Shown in pieces: positions 52,542-63,481 of a stretch of 64,000 bases of DNA. The DNA comes from Amycolatopsis cihanbeyliensis (GTDB lineage Bacteria; Actinomycetota; Actinomycetes; Mycobacteriales; Pseudonocardiaceae). The stretch spans positions 5,366,001 to 5,430,000 of the forward strand of contig NZ_VFML01000001.1 in NCBI RefSeq assembly GCF_006715045.1, in the 5' to 3' direction. Numbering within the stretch: the first letter of the stretch is position 1; every line of letters begins with the position of its first letter. The translations under genes and the position numbers were made by a program. The notes beneath the pieces were generated by a model. It worked only from the letters and a program-made list of their open reading frames with translations. It did not search any database and was not told where the DNA came from.

Positions 52542-53426
52542 TCACGGTCGGGGCGGTACGACGGCCACCGGGCAGGCGGCGTGGTGGATCAGGGCCTGGC
52601 TGGTGGATCCCAGCAGCAGGCCGCGGAATCCGCCGCGACCGCGGGATCCGACCACGACCAACTGGGCGCTTTTGGCATGGTCGAGCAGGGCATGGGCGGG
52701 ACGGTCACGGGCCACGACGCACTCGACCGGGACGTCCGGATACCGGGCCTGACACTCGGCCAGCCACTCGCTCAGTACCTTCGACTCCTCGTGTTGGTCC
52801 GACTGCCAGCCCGCCGTCGCTTCCCACGCGGTCGCGATGGGCAGGTCGCTCCAGGCGTGTACCGCCACCACGGGCACGCTCCGCGCGGAGGCGGCGTGGA
52901 AAGCGAAGGAAATCGCCGCTTGACTGGTCGGCGACCCGTCCACACCGACCACCACCGGACCGTTCTGCCGAGGTGCGGCCTCAGGGTCCGCTCCACGCAC
53001 CACCACGACCGGGCAGTGTCCATGGGTGGCGACGGCCACTGCGATCGACCCGACCACCAGGCCGGTGAACCCGCCCAGCCCGCGCGAGCCGAGTACCACC
53101 AACTCGGTCCTGGTCGACCGGCCGATCAAGTTCTCGGGTGCCGAACCGGTATCCAGTTCGGTGTCCACTGCCACGTCCGGTGCCGACTCGCGGGCCGCCG
53201 CAGCAGCCTCCGCCAGCCACTGGCGGCCCTGCTCCACCAGCGCGTCCTTATAGGCGCCCAGCGCCGCGGCATGCGGCACCGCAACGGGAACCAGTGCGCA
53301 CACGTGCACGATCAGCAGCGGCACCTGCCGTCGGGCCGCCTCGTGTGCGGCCCAGCGCACAGCATGCGTAGCCGAGGTCGACCCGTCCACACCGACCATC
53401 ACGGGCCGACTCGCTCCATCCACCAT
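52542..53426 (-). CDS. Tandem universal stress protein (UspA)
   Basis: The 294-aa protein has two UspA domains. Each begins with a VGVDGS strand and ends with the ATP-binding pattern G-x2-G-x9-G-S (GSRGLGGFTGLVVGS and GSRGRGGFRGLLLGS). Double-domain USPs are typical of the dormancy regulons of mycobacteria and relatives. GGAGAGGATCC precedes the ATG. A DosR-like box lies upstream. It heads an operon whose second gene is the decayed ATPase. Confidence 0.92.
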   Translation of the reverse strand: MVDGASRPVMVGVDGSTSATHAVRWAAHEAARRQVPLLIVHVCALVPVAVPHAAALGAYKDALVEQGRQWLAEAAAAARESAPDVAVDTELDTGSAPENLIGRSTRTELVVLGSRGLGGFTGLVVGSIAVAVATHGHCPVVVVRGADPEAAPRQNGPVVVGVDGSPTSQAAISFAFHAASARSVPVVAVHAWSDLPIATAWEATAGWQSDQHEESKVLSEWLAECQARYPDVPVECVVARDRPAHALLDHAKSAQLVVVGSRGRGGFRGLLLGSTSQALIHHAACPVAVVPPRP

Positions 53427-53716
53427 CGGATCCTCTCCTCACGGCCGTCCGGCAATCGATCACGCGACCACAGGGCGGCGCTCCTGCTCACCCGCGGGCG
53501 TCCGCACGACGTGCCCGGCTCGTCCGATCATGCAAGGCAGGCGCCCGTCCGGAGTAGGGACCTGCGCCCATCGACCGGAGGTCTTTCGGCCTGCTGGGAT
53601 GCCGCACCGGCCCCGGCCCGAACGACATCGCCTGCCGCGGCCGCGAATGCGGAGGTATCGCCGAGCTCGGCGGTACCTCTGGCATGGGTGCTCCACCCGC
53701 TGAACCGGGGTAGGAG
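53427..53716. other. Intergenic promoter region of the stress genes
   Basis: No gene is supported in these 290 bases between the antiporter stop and the stress-protein start. The stretch carries the DosR-like site at 53554-53573 and no clear terminator. Confidence 0.4.
53554..53573 (-). promoter_or_regulatory. DosR-like box GGGACCTGCGCCCAT
   Basis: Compared with the DosR consensus GGGACTTNNGGCCCT, 10 of 13 fixed positions match. It lies about 130 bases before the universal stress protein gene, a typical DosR target. Confidence 0.35.
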
Positions 53717-55360
53717 TTATTCCTCGGGTTCGCGGCGGGGGGCCAGCAGTTCGTGCAGGGCATCGGAGGTCGCGGAGGCGGCACTGGCGAACGGTTCGAG
53801 GACGACGTCGGCCTCGGCCGCACGCAGTTGGTCGGCGTCGTGGCGGGTGTGTGCGGTGAGGGCGATCGTGCCGTTGTACTGGTGATGGCGCAGGTTGTGC
53901 AGCAGTGCCAGGTTCGTTGCCAGGTCGGGGATGGCGCTGATGATGTACCTGGCACGGGCCAGCGGCAGGGACTCCAGGAAGTGGACGTCTTCGGCGCTGC
54001 CGAACATCGTTGTCACGCCGTCCCGGGTGTTGGTCGCGACCTGATGCGGGTCGAAGTCGACCGCGAGACTCCGGTGCCCGATTTCGTTGAGCCGGTCAGC
54101 CAGGTGGCTGCCGAAGCGGCCTAGTCCGAAAAGGATCACATCGATGCCGGAGTCGTCGGGCGGTTCGGTGCGACGGCTGCCGCTGCGTTCGAACACGCCG
54201 AGCCAGCGCTGGATTCGCCGGTAGATCTGGTGCGAGTACATGATCAGATAGGTCGAGCCGCCGATGGTGATCAGCCCGACGACGGTGATCAGACTGACGG
54301 TGGCGTTGGTGATGTGGCCGAGGCTGAGTCCGAGCGCGGCGAGGATCAGGGAGAACTCGGAGATCTGCGCGACGGTGAGCCCGGCGAGGAAGCCCACGCG
54401 GACCGGGTAGCGCAGGGCAGCCATGATCAGGACCACGATGAGCGGGTTGCCGACGAGCACGAACACGGAGAAGACGGCGGCTTCGGTGATCTGTTCGGCG
54501 GCGTTGCTGAACTCCAGCCGGGAGCCCAAGTCAAGGAAGAAAAAGAGCAGCAGAAAGTCGCGCAGGCTGACCAGCCGGGCGCCGAGGGCGTCGCGATAGG
54601 TGGTGGGCGCCAGGGAGACTCCGGCCAGAAAAGCCCCGACTTCGGAGCTGAAGCCGAGCCGTTCGCTGAGCGCGGCGACCGCGACGGCGTAGGCGACGCC
54701 GAAGAGGACGAGCAGCTCCTGGGATCGGGCGATGTGGTGCAGCAGCCATGGCAGCACGTAGCGCATGAGCAGGCCGATGCCGGCCACCAGGCCGAGTCCT
54801 TTACCCAGGATCAGAGGGATACTGAGCGTAAAACTGCCGCCGGTGGACTGGCCGAACGCGGTGAGCGCGATCATCACCAGGACCACGACGATATCCTGGA
54901 CAATGAGGAACCCAACCGCGATGCGCCCGTGGAGCTGGTCCAGTTCGCGCTTGTCGGACAGGAGCTTGACGATAATGATCGTCGAGGAGAACGTGAGGGC
55001 GACCGCGACGTAGAGTGCGGTGACGCTGTCCATGCCGAGTGCGATCGCGATCAGGTAACCGAACACCGAGGTGAATACAACCTGCCCGAGTCCGGTGGCC
55101 AGGGCTACTGGGCCGGTGCTGCGAATCAGGTGCAGGTCCAGACGCAGCCCGACGAGGAACAGCAGGATCGCGATCCCCATCCGGGCCAGCAGTTCGATGG
55201 TGCCGTCGGCAACGACCCAGCCGGTGCCGACCGGACCGACCAGGATGCCGACTCCGATGAACGCGACGATCAGCGGTTGCCGCAGCCGGACGGCCAGTAG
55301 CCCGGCCGCGGCGGCGATGGCCAGGATGATCGCGACGAGCGGGAACGCGTGCAAGTCCAC
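53717..55360 (-). CDS. CPA2-family K+/H+ antiporter with TrkA-N domain (KefB-like)
   Basis: This monovalent cation:proton antiporter (547 aa) has about twelve membrane helices (VAIILAIAAAAGLLAVRL ... LVGLITIGGSTYLIMYS) and a C-terminal NAD-binding RCK/TrkA-N domain (VILFGLGRFGSHLADRL, near residue 410). It would regulate K+ and pH. GTG 55360 follows GAAAGGG. The gene sits 2 bases after the stop of the universal stress protein, so the two are co-expressed. Confidence 0.9.
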   Translation of the reverse strand: MDLHAFPLVAIILAIAAAAGLLAVRLRQPLIVAFIGVGILVGPVGTGWVVADGTIELLARMGIAILLFLVGLRLDLHLIRSTGPVALATGLGQVVFTSVFGYLIAIALGMDSVTALYVAVALTFSSTIIIVKLLSDKRELDQLHGRIAVGFLIVQDIVVVLVMIALTAFGQSTGGSFTLSIPLILGKGLGLVAGIGLLMRYVLPWLLHHIARSQELLVLFGVAYAVAVAALSERLGFSSEVGAFLAGVSLAPTTYRDALGARLVSLRDFLLLFFFLDLGSRLEFSNAAEQITEAAVFSVFVLVGNPLIVVLIMAALRYPVRVGFLAGLTVAQISEFSLILAALGLSLGHITNATVSLITVVGLITIGGSTYLIMYSHQIYRRIQRWLGVFERSGSRRTEPPDDSGIDVILFGLGRFGSHLADRLNEIGHRSLAVDFDPHQVATNTRDGVTTMFGSAEDVHFLESLPLARARYIISAIPDLATNLALLHNLRHHQYNGTIALTAHTRHDADQLRAAEADVVLEPFASAASATSDALHELLAPRREPEE

Positions 55361-55362
55361 GG

Positions 55363-56208
55363 TCAGCCCTTTCTGGCCGGAACGACAAGCACGTCCGAAT
55401 GCGCATAGCGCAGCACGTGCTGGGCGACGCTGCCGAGCAGCGCATAGCCCAACCGCGAGTGGCCGCCGGTACCGACGGCGACCAGATCGGCGGCATGGCG
55501 GTGGCACAGCTGTGGCAGCAGTGTCTGCGGCCGCCCAGTTTCGATCACGACTCGAGTTGCCGCCGGCGCCAGTTCGGTGGCCAGTTTCATAATGTGACCG
55601 CGGACCTCCTCGGTGCTGACCTTGCGCAGCTGGGCCAGCTGTTCGTCGCCGGCACCCCGCATCCGCATCAGGATCTCGCCGATCACGACGCTGACGTGCA
55701 CGAGAATGTGATCGGCCCGCGGCGTGAGTGCGCACGCGGTTCGCGCGGCCATGGCGGACACGCATGAGGTGTCGACGGCGAGCGCGACCGTGCGGTAGGC
55801 ATCCTCGGGTGGTTCCCTGACCACCAGCACCGGAGCCTGGCTCACCCGCACGAGGTCCGCGGGTGTGCTGCCAAGGAACGCGCCGGCCAGCCGGTGAGTG
55901 CCGTGCGCGCCGACGACAAGCAGGTCGGCACGGTGCTCGACGGCCTCGGCGTCGACGGCGCGGGCGACATTGCCGTGCCGGACGGCGGCCTCGGCCACCG
56001 TGGCGGTGGAGTACTGGTCGAGGTGGGCACGCAGGCATGCACGAGCAACCTCGACCAGCTCCGGGTTCAACCCTTCGGGCAGGACGTGCAGGGCCGTCAC
56101 CCGGGCGTTGTGCTGAGCGCCGAGTTGACCCGCCCGCTGCACCGCCTTCCCCGCCTGCGCGGAGAGGTCGGTCGCCACGAGTATCCGCCGAGGCGGTGTT
56201 GCCGACAT
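55363..56208 (-). CDS. Tandem universal stress protein
   Basis: The 281-aa protein again shows two UspA domains: RRILVATDLSAQAGKAVQRAG followed by VVGAHGTHRLAGAFLGSTPADLVRVS, and TVALAVDTS followed by VGTGGHSRLGYALLGSVAQHVLRYA. The ATP loop deviates in the first half (GAHGTHRLAG). ATG 56208 has GGAAGGTG upstream. It stands between a 52-aa protein gene and the antiporter in a single operon, suggesting that it senses energy or stress for the transporter. Confidence 0.9.
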   Translation of the reverse strand: MSATPPRRILVATDLSAQAGKAVQRAGQLGAQHNARVTALHVLPEGLNPELVEVARACLRAHLDQYSTATVAEAAVRHGNVARAVDAEAVEHRADLLVVGAHGTHRLAGAFLGSTPADLVRVSQAPVLVVREPPEDAYRTVALAVDTSCVSAMAARTACALTPRADHILVHVSVVIGEILMRMRGAGDEQLAQLRKVSTEEVRGHIMKLATELAPAATRVVIETGRPQTLLPQLCHRHAADLVAVGTGGHSRLGYALLGSVAQHVLRYAHSDVLVVPARKG

Positions 56209-56212
56209 CGCA

Positions 56213-56367
56213 TCACCTTCCGTGGACGATGGTGCGGGTGGGGCAGCGCCGGCGCACGTCGAGCACCCGCTCGATCGCCGCTCCGCCGGGAACGGGGTCG
56301 CCACCTGTATGGGTGAGTAGCCGTTCACCGCTGGACGAGATGTCCGACGAGCACTCGTAGACGGTGG

Positions 56368-56371
<4 letters not shown>
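56213..56371 (-). CDS. Small protein coupled to the P-type ATPase
   Basis: The 52-aa frame begins with ATG 56371, which overlaps the ATPase stop (ATGA), and ends five bases before the stress protein. It reads MTTVYECSSDISSSGERLLT...VLDVRRRCPTRTIVHGR with two cysteines. Its coupled position on both sides in a stress operon supports a real gene. It may be a small regulatory or metal-binding protein. I recognise no family. Confidence 0.5.
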
Positions 56372-59081
<2,710 letters not shown>

Positions 59082-59082
<1 letters not shown>

Positions 59083-59294
59083 CAGGCCACCGCCGTGGAC
59101 GACATGGCGGGCGCGGGTTCCACGACGAGCACCGGCACCGACGAATGCCGAACCACATCAGCCGAGACGCTGCCCAGCAGCCCCACCGACCGTCCCCGCC
59201 CGCGCCGGATCATCCACAGGCCGGTCACCAGCCCGATGACCACCCATACGGCGACCAGCACGGCCATGAGAAGCGCGGAGTTCATAGCCACCAT
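59082..59294 (-). CDS. Membrane helix fused to a USP-type ATP-loop tail
   Basis: The 70-aa product consists of one membrane segment (ALLMAVLVAVWVVIGLVTGLW) followed by RGRGRSVGLLGSVSADVVRHSSVPVLVV, which is the final ATP-binding motif of universal stress proteins without the rest of the domain. ATG 59294 or 59285 is possible; the stop overlaps the ATPase start. It may be a decayed fusion or a membrane tether for stress proteins. It heads the five-gene stress operon. Confidence 0.55.
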
Positions 59295-59343
59295 GATCTT
59301 GTCTGAGCAGCGGTGGCCGACACGGCCAGAAGACCATGCCATC

Positions 59344-59358
59344 GAGGCCCTACGGCCC
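59344..59358 (-). promoter_or_regulatory. DosR-like site GGGCCGTAGGGCCTC
   Basis: Nine of 13 fixed positions match the DosR consensus, and the site lies about 50 bases before the start of the stress operon. It is weaker than the site at 53554. Confidence 0.25.
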
Positions 59359-59371
59359 ACATGCCACCCGC

Positions 59372-60175
59372 CTACAGGGCGTGTTCAGAGTCGGAGCCCG
59401 GCTCAGCTTGGTAGATCCACAGCTGCAGTTCGGGATGATCGGGAAGGGTCATCACGTGTTGGTGAAGGGTGAGCCGGCCTGCTGTCGGATGGTGAAAGTG
59501 TTTGACTGCGCTGCCTTTGCGGTGAATGTCGTGGCGGGCCCACAGCTGACGGAACCTGTCGCTGCGTAGCGACAGCTCCTCGATCAGTTCGATCATCTGC
59601 GGCGTGTGGGGTGGGGGTCCGGCGGCAGCCCGCAGCGTCGCGACGGTGCATTGGGCAAGTTGGTCGGGGTCCTCGACGAAGCGGGTCACCGCGTCGTCGA
59701 GGAAGGCCATCCGTGCCAGGTTGTCACGTAGCGGTAGTCCGTCGTAGAGGGCATCGGCGGGCTTGTTGCGGGCTGTGACCTCCAGCCAGGGGGTGACGAG
59801 CATCGCCGGGGCGGTGATCTGCTGGAGCAGGCCTGCCAAGGCGCGATGGGTGCGATGGGTGTTCCCGAGATCCTGGTCCGTTCTCCATACAGGTCTGTCG
59901 GGACCGGCGAGAGCGCGTAGATAGGTGTGGGTGTCGTAGTCGAGCTGCAGTACCCGGGCCAGCGCGTCCAGGATCTGAGTCGAGGGGCGTTTCTCGCGGC
60001 CCTGCTCCAGGTGCACGTAATAGTCGGTGCTGACGCCGGCCAGCGTCGCGACTTCTTCCCGGCGTAGGCCCGGGACCTGCCGTGCCGCGCCGGGGACGAG
60101 CCCGACTTGCTCCGGGCGCACGAGCGCGCGGCGCGCACGCAGGAATTCCGCCAGGGCACCCGGTTTCCTCACCAC
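59372..60175 (-). CDS. XRE regulator with MmyB-like ligand domain
   Basis: This 267-aa regulator has the N-terminal helix-turn-helix (GLRREEVATLAGVSTDYYVHLEQG) and the MmyB-like PAS-type domain (LQQITAPAMLVTPWLEVTARN, YDGLPLRDNLARMAFLDD, HHPTAGRLTLHQHVM). Such regulators usually control a divergent oxidoreductase gene, and here an NmrA-like gene is divergent after 130 bases. The start is GTG 60175 or 60172; no strong ribosome site is seen. Confidence 0.88.
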   Translation of the reverse strand: MVRKPGALAEFLRARRALVRPEQVGLVPGAARQVPGLRREEVATLAGVSTDYYVHLEQGREKRPSTQILDALARVLQLDYDTHTYLRALAGPDRPVWRTDQDLGNTHRTHRALAGLLQQITAPAMLVTPWLEVTARNKPADALYDGLPLRDNLARMAFLDDAVTRFVEDPDQLAQCTVATLRAAAGPPPHTPQMIELIEELSLRSDRFRQLWARHDIHRKGSAVKHFHHPTAGRLTLHQHVMTLPDHPELQLWIYQAEPGSDSEHAL

Positions 60176-60306
60176 GACGTCCAGCCTACTTCTCGCCCGC
60201 TGTTTCGGGGTGGGTGTGCCAGTACTACCCCGTGGCCACGGACCGCTCCTACCGTCGGTGGACATCGAGGAGACGGCACCGGCCGTCGCGAAAGGAGACC
60301 GACCTG

Positions 60307-61227
60307 ATGTTCGTGGTGACAGGAGCGACCGGACGTACCGGGCGTGTGGTGGTCGACGAGCTACTTCGAGCGGGCCGCGCCGTGCGCGCGATCGGACGCA
60401 GCCGCCAAGGCCTGGCGCCGCTGGAGGCTGTCGGTGCGGAGTCGTTCGTGGCCGAACCGACTGACGGCCCCGCACTCGCTGACGCCTTTACCGGCGCCGA
60501 GGGTGTCTACGTGATGGTCCAGCCCAACTACATCCCGGACAGCCCGGACTTCCCTGCGCACCAGCGCGCCATCGTCGACGCCATGACCGCGGCGCTCTCG
60601 AGCGCCGGAGTCCGGCGGGTGGTGACCCTGAGCAGTTGGGGCGCGGACAAAGCAGCCGGCACCGGCCCGGTAGCCGGCCTGCACCACCTGGAGCAACAGA
60701 CCAACACGCTCGACGCTGTAGTGACTCACCTGCGGGCCGGCTACTTCATGGAGAACCTGCTCAGCCAAGTCGAGAGCATCCACCGTGCCGAGGTCGTCGC
60801 CGCACCGTTCGATCCGGATATCGCGATGCCTTTCATCGCCACCGCCGACATCGGCCGGGCAGCTGCCCACAGCTTGCTCACCCCGGCCTCCGCGTCGGAC
60901 ATTCTCGAACTGCAGGGCGAACGTGACCTGAGCATGGCCGAGGTCACCGAGGTCATCGGCAAGATCGCTGATCTGCCGCAGCTACGCTACGTGCGACAGT
61001 CGGTCGAGGAATTCGCCGCGGCTCAGCGCCGCGCCGGAGTGTCACAGCACGTCACCAGCCTCATGGTCGAGGTCGTGCACGCGATCAACTCGCGGCACAC
61101 CGCGACATTGCAGCCACGCTCGCCACGCACCACTACCCCGACCAGCATCGAAGCGTTTGTCGCCGAAACACTCGGGCCGCAGCTTCAGACGGCACTCGCC
61201 ACCGACGAGAGCCCGCGGGGCGAGTAG
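60307..61227 (+). CDS. NmrA-like NAD(P)-binding protein
   Basis: This atypical SDR (306 aa) opens with MFVVTGATGRTGRVVVDELL and contains VTLSSWGADKAAG and AGYFMENLLSQV, features of the NmrA/HSCARG group that sense NADP(H) redox state or reduce quinone-like substrates. AAAGGAG lies upstream. It is divergent from the XRE regulator, which probably controls it, and it is followed after 2 bases by a SnoaL-like gene in the same operon. Confidence 0.9.
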   Translation: MFVVTGATGRTGRVVVDELLRAGRAVRAIGRSRQGLAPLEAVGAESFVAEPTDGPALADAFTGAEGVYVMVQPNYIPDSPDFPAHQRAIVDAMTAALSSAGVRRVVTLSSWGADKAAGTGPVAGLHHLEQQTNTLDAVVTHLRAGYFMENLLSQVESIHRAEVVAAPFDPDIAMPFIATADIGRAAAHSLLTPASASDILELQGERDLSMAEVTEVIGKIADLPQLRYVRQSVEEFAAAQRRAGVSQHVTSLMVEVVHAINSRHTATLQPRSPRTTTPTSIEAFVAETLGPQLQTALATDESPRGE

Positions 61228-61229
61228 CA

Positions 61230-61697
61230 ATGCGGGGATCACTCGATCAGCTGCTCGACGAGCAGGAGATCACCCGACTGCTGGTGGCACACTGCGCCAG
61301 CATCGACGACGGGCGCTTCGCCGTCACCGCGAGCCTCTACGCGGACGCGACCTGGTGGATCTGCGACGGTAAACCCCTCCACGGAACCGGAGCGGTCACC
61401 ACCTTCTTGAACGAGGACATCATCCTCTACGCGGGACTGCCGCGTACTCGCCATATGCTGGCCACCATCGACATCGAGGTCGACAACGACCGTGCAACCG
61501 CCCGATCCCGGTCGAACGTCGTGGTGCACCAGAAGATTCCCGACAAACCATCCCGCGTCATTTTCCAAGGCCGGTACCTCGACACCTTCCACCGGGTCGA
61601 TGGCATCTGGCGCTGGTACGAGCGCCGCATGCGAGCCGATGGCGAGGACGACATGAGCACGCACCTGCGCAGCGCGACCTCGCCGCTGGAAACGTGA
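61230..61697 (+). CDS. SnoaL/NTF2-like protein
   Basis: The 155-aa protein has the cone-shaped NTF2 fold pattern: an N-terminal helix (LDEQEITRLLVAHCASIDDGRF), YADATWWICDGKPLHGTGAV and a C-terminal strand (GRYLDTFHRVDGIWRWYERRM). Family members are ketosteroid-isomerase-like or aromatic-ring hydroxylating components. It overlaps nothing useful downstream except decayed genes. Its function is probably linked to the NmrA-like partner. Confidence 0.8.
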   Translation: MRGSLDQLLDEQEITRLLVAHCASIDDGRFAVTASLYADATWWICDGKPLHGTGAVTTFLNEDIILYAGLPRTRHMLATIDIEVDNDRATARSRSNVVVHQKIPDKPSRVIFQGRYLDTFHRVDGIWRWYERRMRADGEDDMSTHLRSATSPLET

Positions 61698-61972
61698 ACC
61701 GGGCCGGGAACCCCGGCCAACGCGGCCGGTTGGTCGAGCTCAGCCGGGTGGCAGGCTGGGAGAAAAGCCGCTTGCACCACCAGCTCACCCGGATGTGCAA
61801 GCGAGGCCTGGTCACCCGGGAACGGTGCGGCTCCCGCGGCATGGACGCGGTGATCACAGCGACAGGCCTCGCCGCGTTCAAAGAAGCCGCGCCCAGCCGC
61901 GCCAGGAGGTCCGGCGCCTGGTCATCGACCGCCTCACACCCGAAGAGTTCGACCTCGAGAACGTCGCGGGAG
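61694..61972 (+). pseudogene. MarR-family regulator remnant
   Basis: The frame encodes GWEKSRLHHQLTRMCKRGLVTRERC, the recognition helix and wing of a MarR protein, and TATGLAAFKEAAPS. At about 61895 it shifts to QEVRRLVIDRLTPEEFDLENV, the normal dimerisation helix, in another frame. The first half of the protein is missing. Confidence 0.7.
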
Positions 61973-61978
61973 CTCGGC

Positions 61979-62533
61979 ATGGTGCCCGGGTACGAGGCCA
62001 AGGAGGGCGCCGACCCGCTCTACACGGTCGACTGGTACGTGGAAAGCGGTCCCGCGTATTTTGACGTGACCGTCGTCGCCGCGAGTGGCACTGCCGCTCC
62101 GGTGCCGCCGGGGGCCGAACGGCTCCCCGGGCCGGGCGAGATCGTCGCTTCGCCCGCTGCCGTCGAGTTCCTCAACGGCCCCGAGGGCGCCGCGGCTCGG
62201 GTCCGGCTCGACGGCGAGATCGCCGGTGAGGTCGGCAAGGCGGGGCTCGACAACGCCAGCGACATCGCCATCTTCGTCGGCGCACCGCTCGACCAGCTCG
62301 AGAACGACGAGGCCGCGAAGAAAGTCTACGGCTTCGGCGGTAGTGCTCGCGGTCGCCACGGGTTTCGGGATCCCCTTCCCAGCATGCGCTACAGCGACCT
62401 GCCGGTGTCCTTCGACATCGGCCTGGTCGGGCTGGTCGCCGGCGCCGGGATACTCGCGGTGCTGGTAGCGACGGCCCTCGCGCTGCCGTTCCTGCGTCAG
62501 GTGACCAAACTGGACGGTCTACGCTCAGAGTGA
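61979..62533 (+). pseudogene. FtsX-like ABC permease remnant
   Basis: Outer-domain sequence (YTVDWYVESGPAYFDVTVVA...DNASDIAIFVGAPLDQLEND) joins abruptly near 62340 to a last membrane segment (IGLVGLVAGAGILAVLVATALALPFL) and a tail, so the centre of the protein is missing. The layout resembles ABC permeases of the FtsX/MacB type. The remnant is fused in frame to the MarR remnant. Confidence 0.55.
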
Positions 62534-62562
62534 GCGGAGCGACGGCGACGCACCCTACGCAC

Positions 62563-62596
62563 GCGATGGGCCCACGGGCGCGTGTGGGCCCATCGC
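62563..62596. terminator. Strong hairpin between convergent genes
   Basis: Perfect 13-bp arms GCGATGGGCCCAC / GTGGGCCCATCGC with an 8-base loop lie directly beside the stop of the leftward isomerase gene (62597) and after the ABC remnant. Confidence 0.8.
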
Positions 62597-63481
62597 TCAG
62601 GCCACGTGCTGGACGTACCGGCGGCGGATGGTGGCCACGACCTCGTGCGGATCCGCCGACCACACGTCGGCGTTGAAGATCTCCACCTCGACATCCCCGC
62701 GGTAGCCGGCGTGCCCGGTGAGCTCGATGAATCCGCGCAGGTCGATGTGGCCGTCGCCGAGCATGCCGCGGGAGAGCAGCGCGTCCGGCGGCAGCGGGGT
62801 GATCCAGTCCGCCAGCTGCACGCCGGCGATGCGATCACCTGCCCTGTGCACCTGCTCGGCAAGCTGCGGATCCCACCAGACGTGAAAGGAGTCCACGACC
62901 ACGCCGACATCCTGGACCGGGAAATGCTCGGCGAGATCGAGCGCTTCGGCAAGGGTGGCGCACACCCCGCGGTCCGCGGTGTAGATGGGGTGCATCGGCT
63001 CCAGCGCCAGCCGTACCCGATGCGCTCGGGCGAACGGCACCAACCGCCCGATCGCCTCGGCGACCCGACCACGGGCCGAGGGAAGATCACGCGAGCCGGG
63101 GGGAAGGCCACCGGCAACGAGAACCAGGCAATCGGCTCCCAGCGTCGCGGCTTCCTCGATCGCTCGTTTGTTGTCAGCCAAAGCTGCGGCCCAGTGCTCC
63201 TCGTCCGCTGAGGTGAAAAACCCGCCACGGCACAGCGACGACACACGCAGCCCGGCGTCCGCGACCAGTTTCGCGGTCTCGACAACACCGAAAGCCCGGA
63301 CGGGTTCGCGCCAGAGCCCGATGGACCGCAGGCCGGCCGTGACACACAGGGCGATGGCATCGGCGACGCCCAGTGAGTCGACAGTCTTCTGGTTCAGCGA
63401 CAGCCTGGCCAGGCGCGGATCGCCCGGAACGGGTGTGGGTACGGCCGCGGACCGGCCGGACGGGATATCGGTCGGGGTCAT
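62597..63481 (-). CDS. Sugar phosphate isomerase/epimerase family TIM barrel
   Basis: This AP-endonuclease-2/xylose-isomerase-like barrel (294 aa) shows LSLNQKTVDSLGVADAIALC, VRLALEPMHPIYTADRG (metal-binding glutamate), VGVVVDSFHVWWD and EVEIFNADVW. The family isomerises or epimerises sugars and inositols. Its start overlaps the aldolase-like gene by 4 bp, so both act in one pathway, possibly a sugar or cyclitol breakdown route. The substrate is unknown. Confidence 0.85.
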   Translation of the reverse strand: MTPTDIPSGRSAAVPTPVPGDPRLARLSLNQKTVDSLGVADAIALCVTAGLRSIGLWREPVRAFGVVETAKLVADAGLRVSSLCRGGFFTSADEEHWAAALADNKRAIEEAATLGADCLVLVAGGLPPGSRDLPSARGRVAEAIGRLVPFARAHRVRLALEPMHPIYTADRGVCATLAEALDLAEHFPVQDVGVVVDSFHVWWDPQLAEQVHRAGDRIAGVQLADWITPLPPDALLSRGMLGDGHIDLRGFIELTGHAGYRGDVEVEIFNADVWSADPHEVVATIRRRYVQHVA

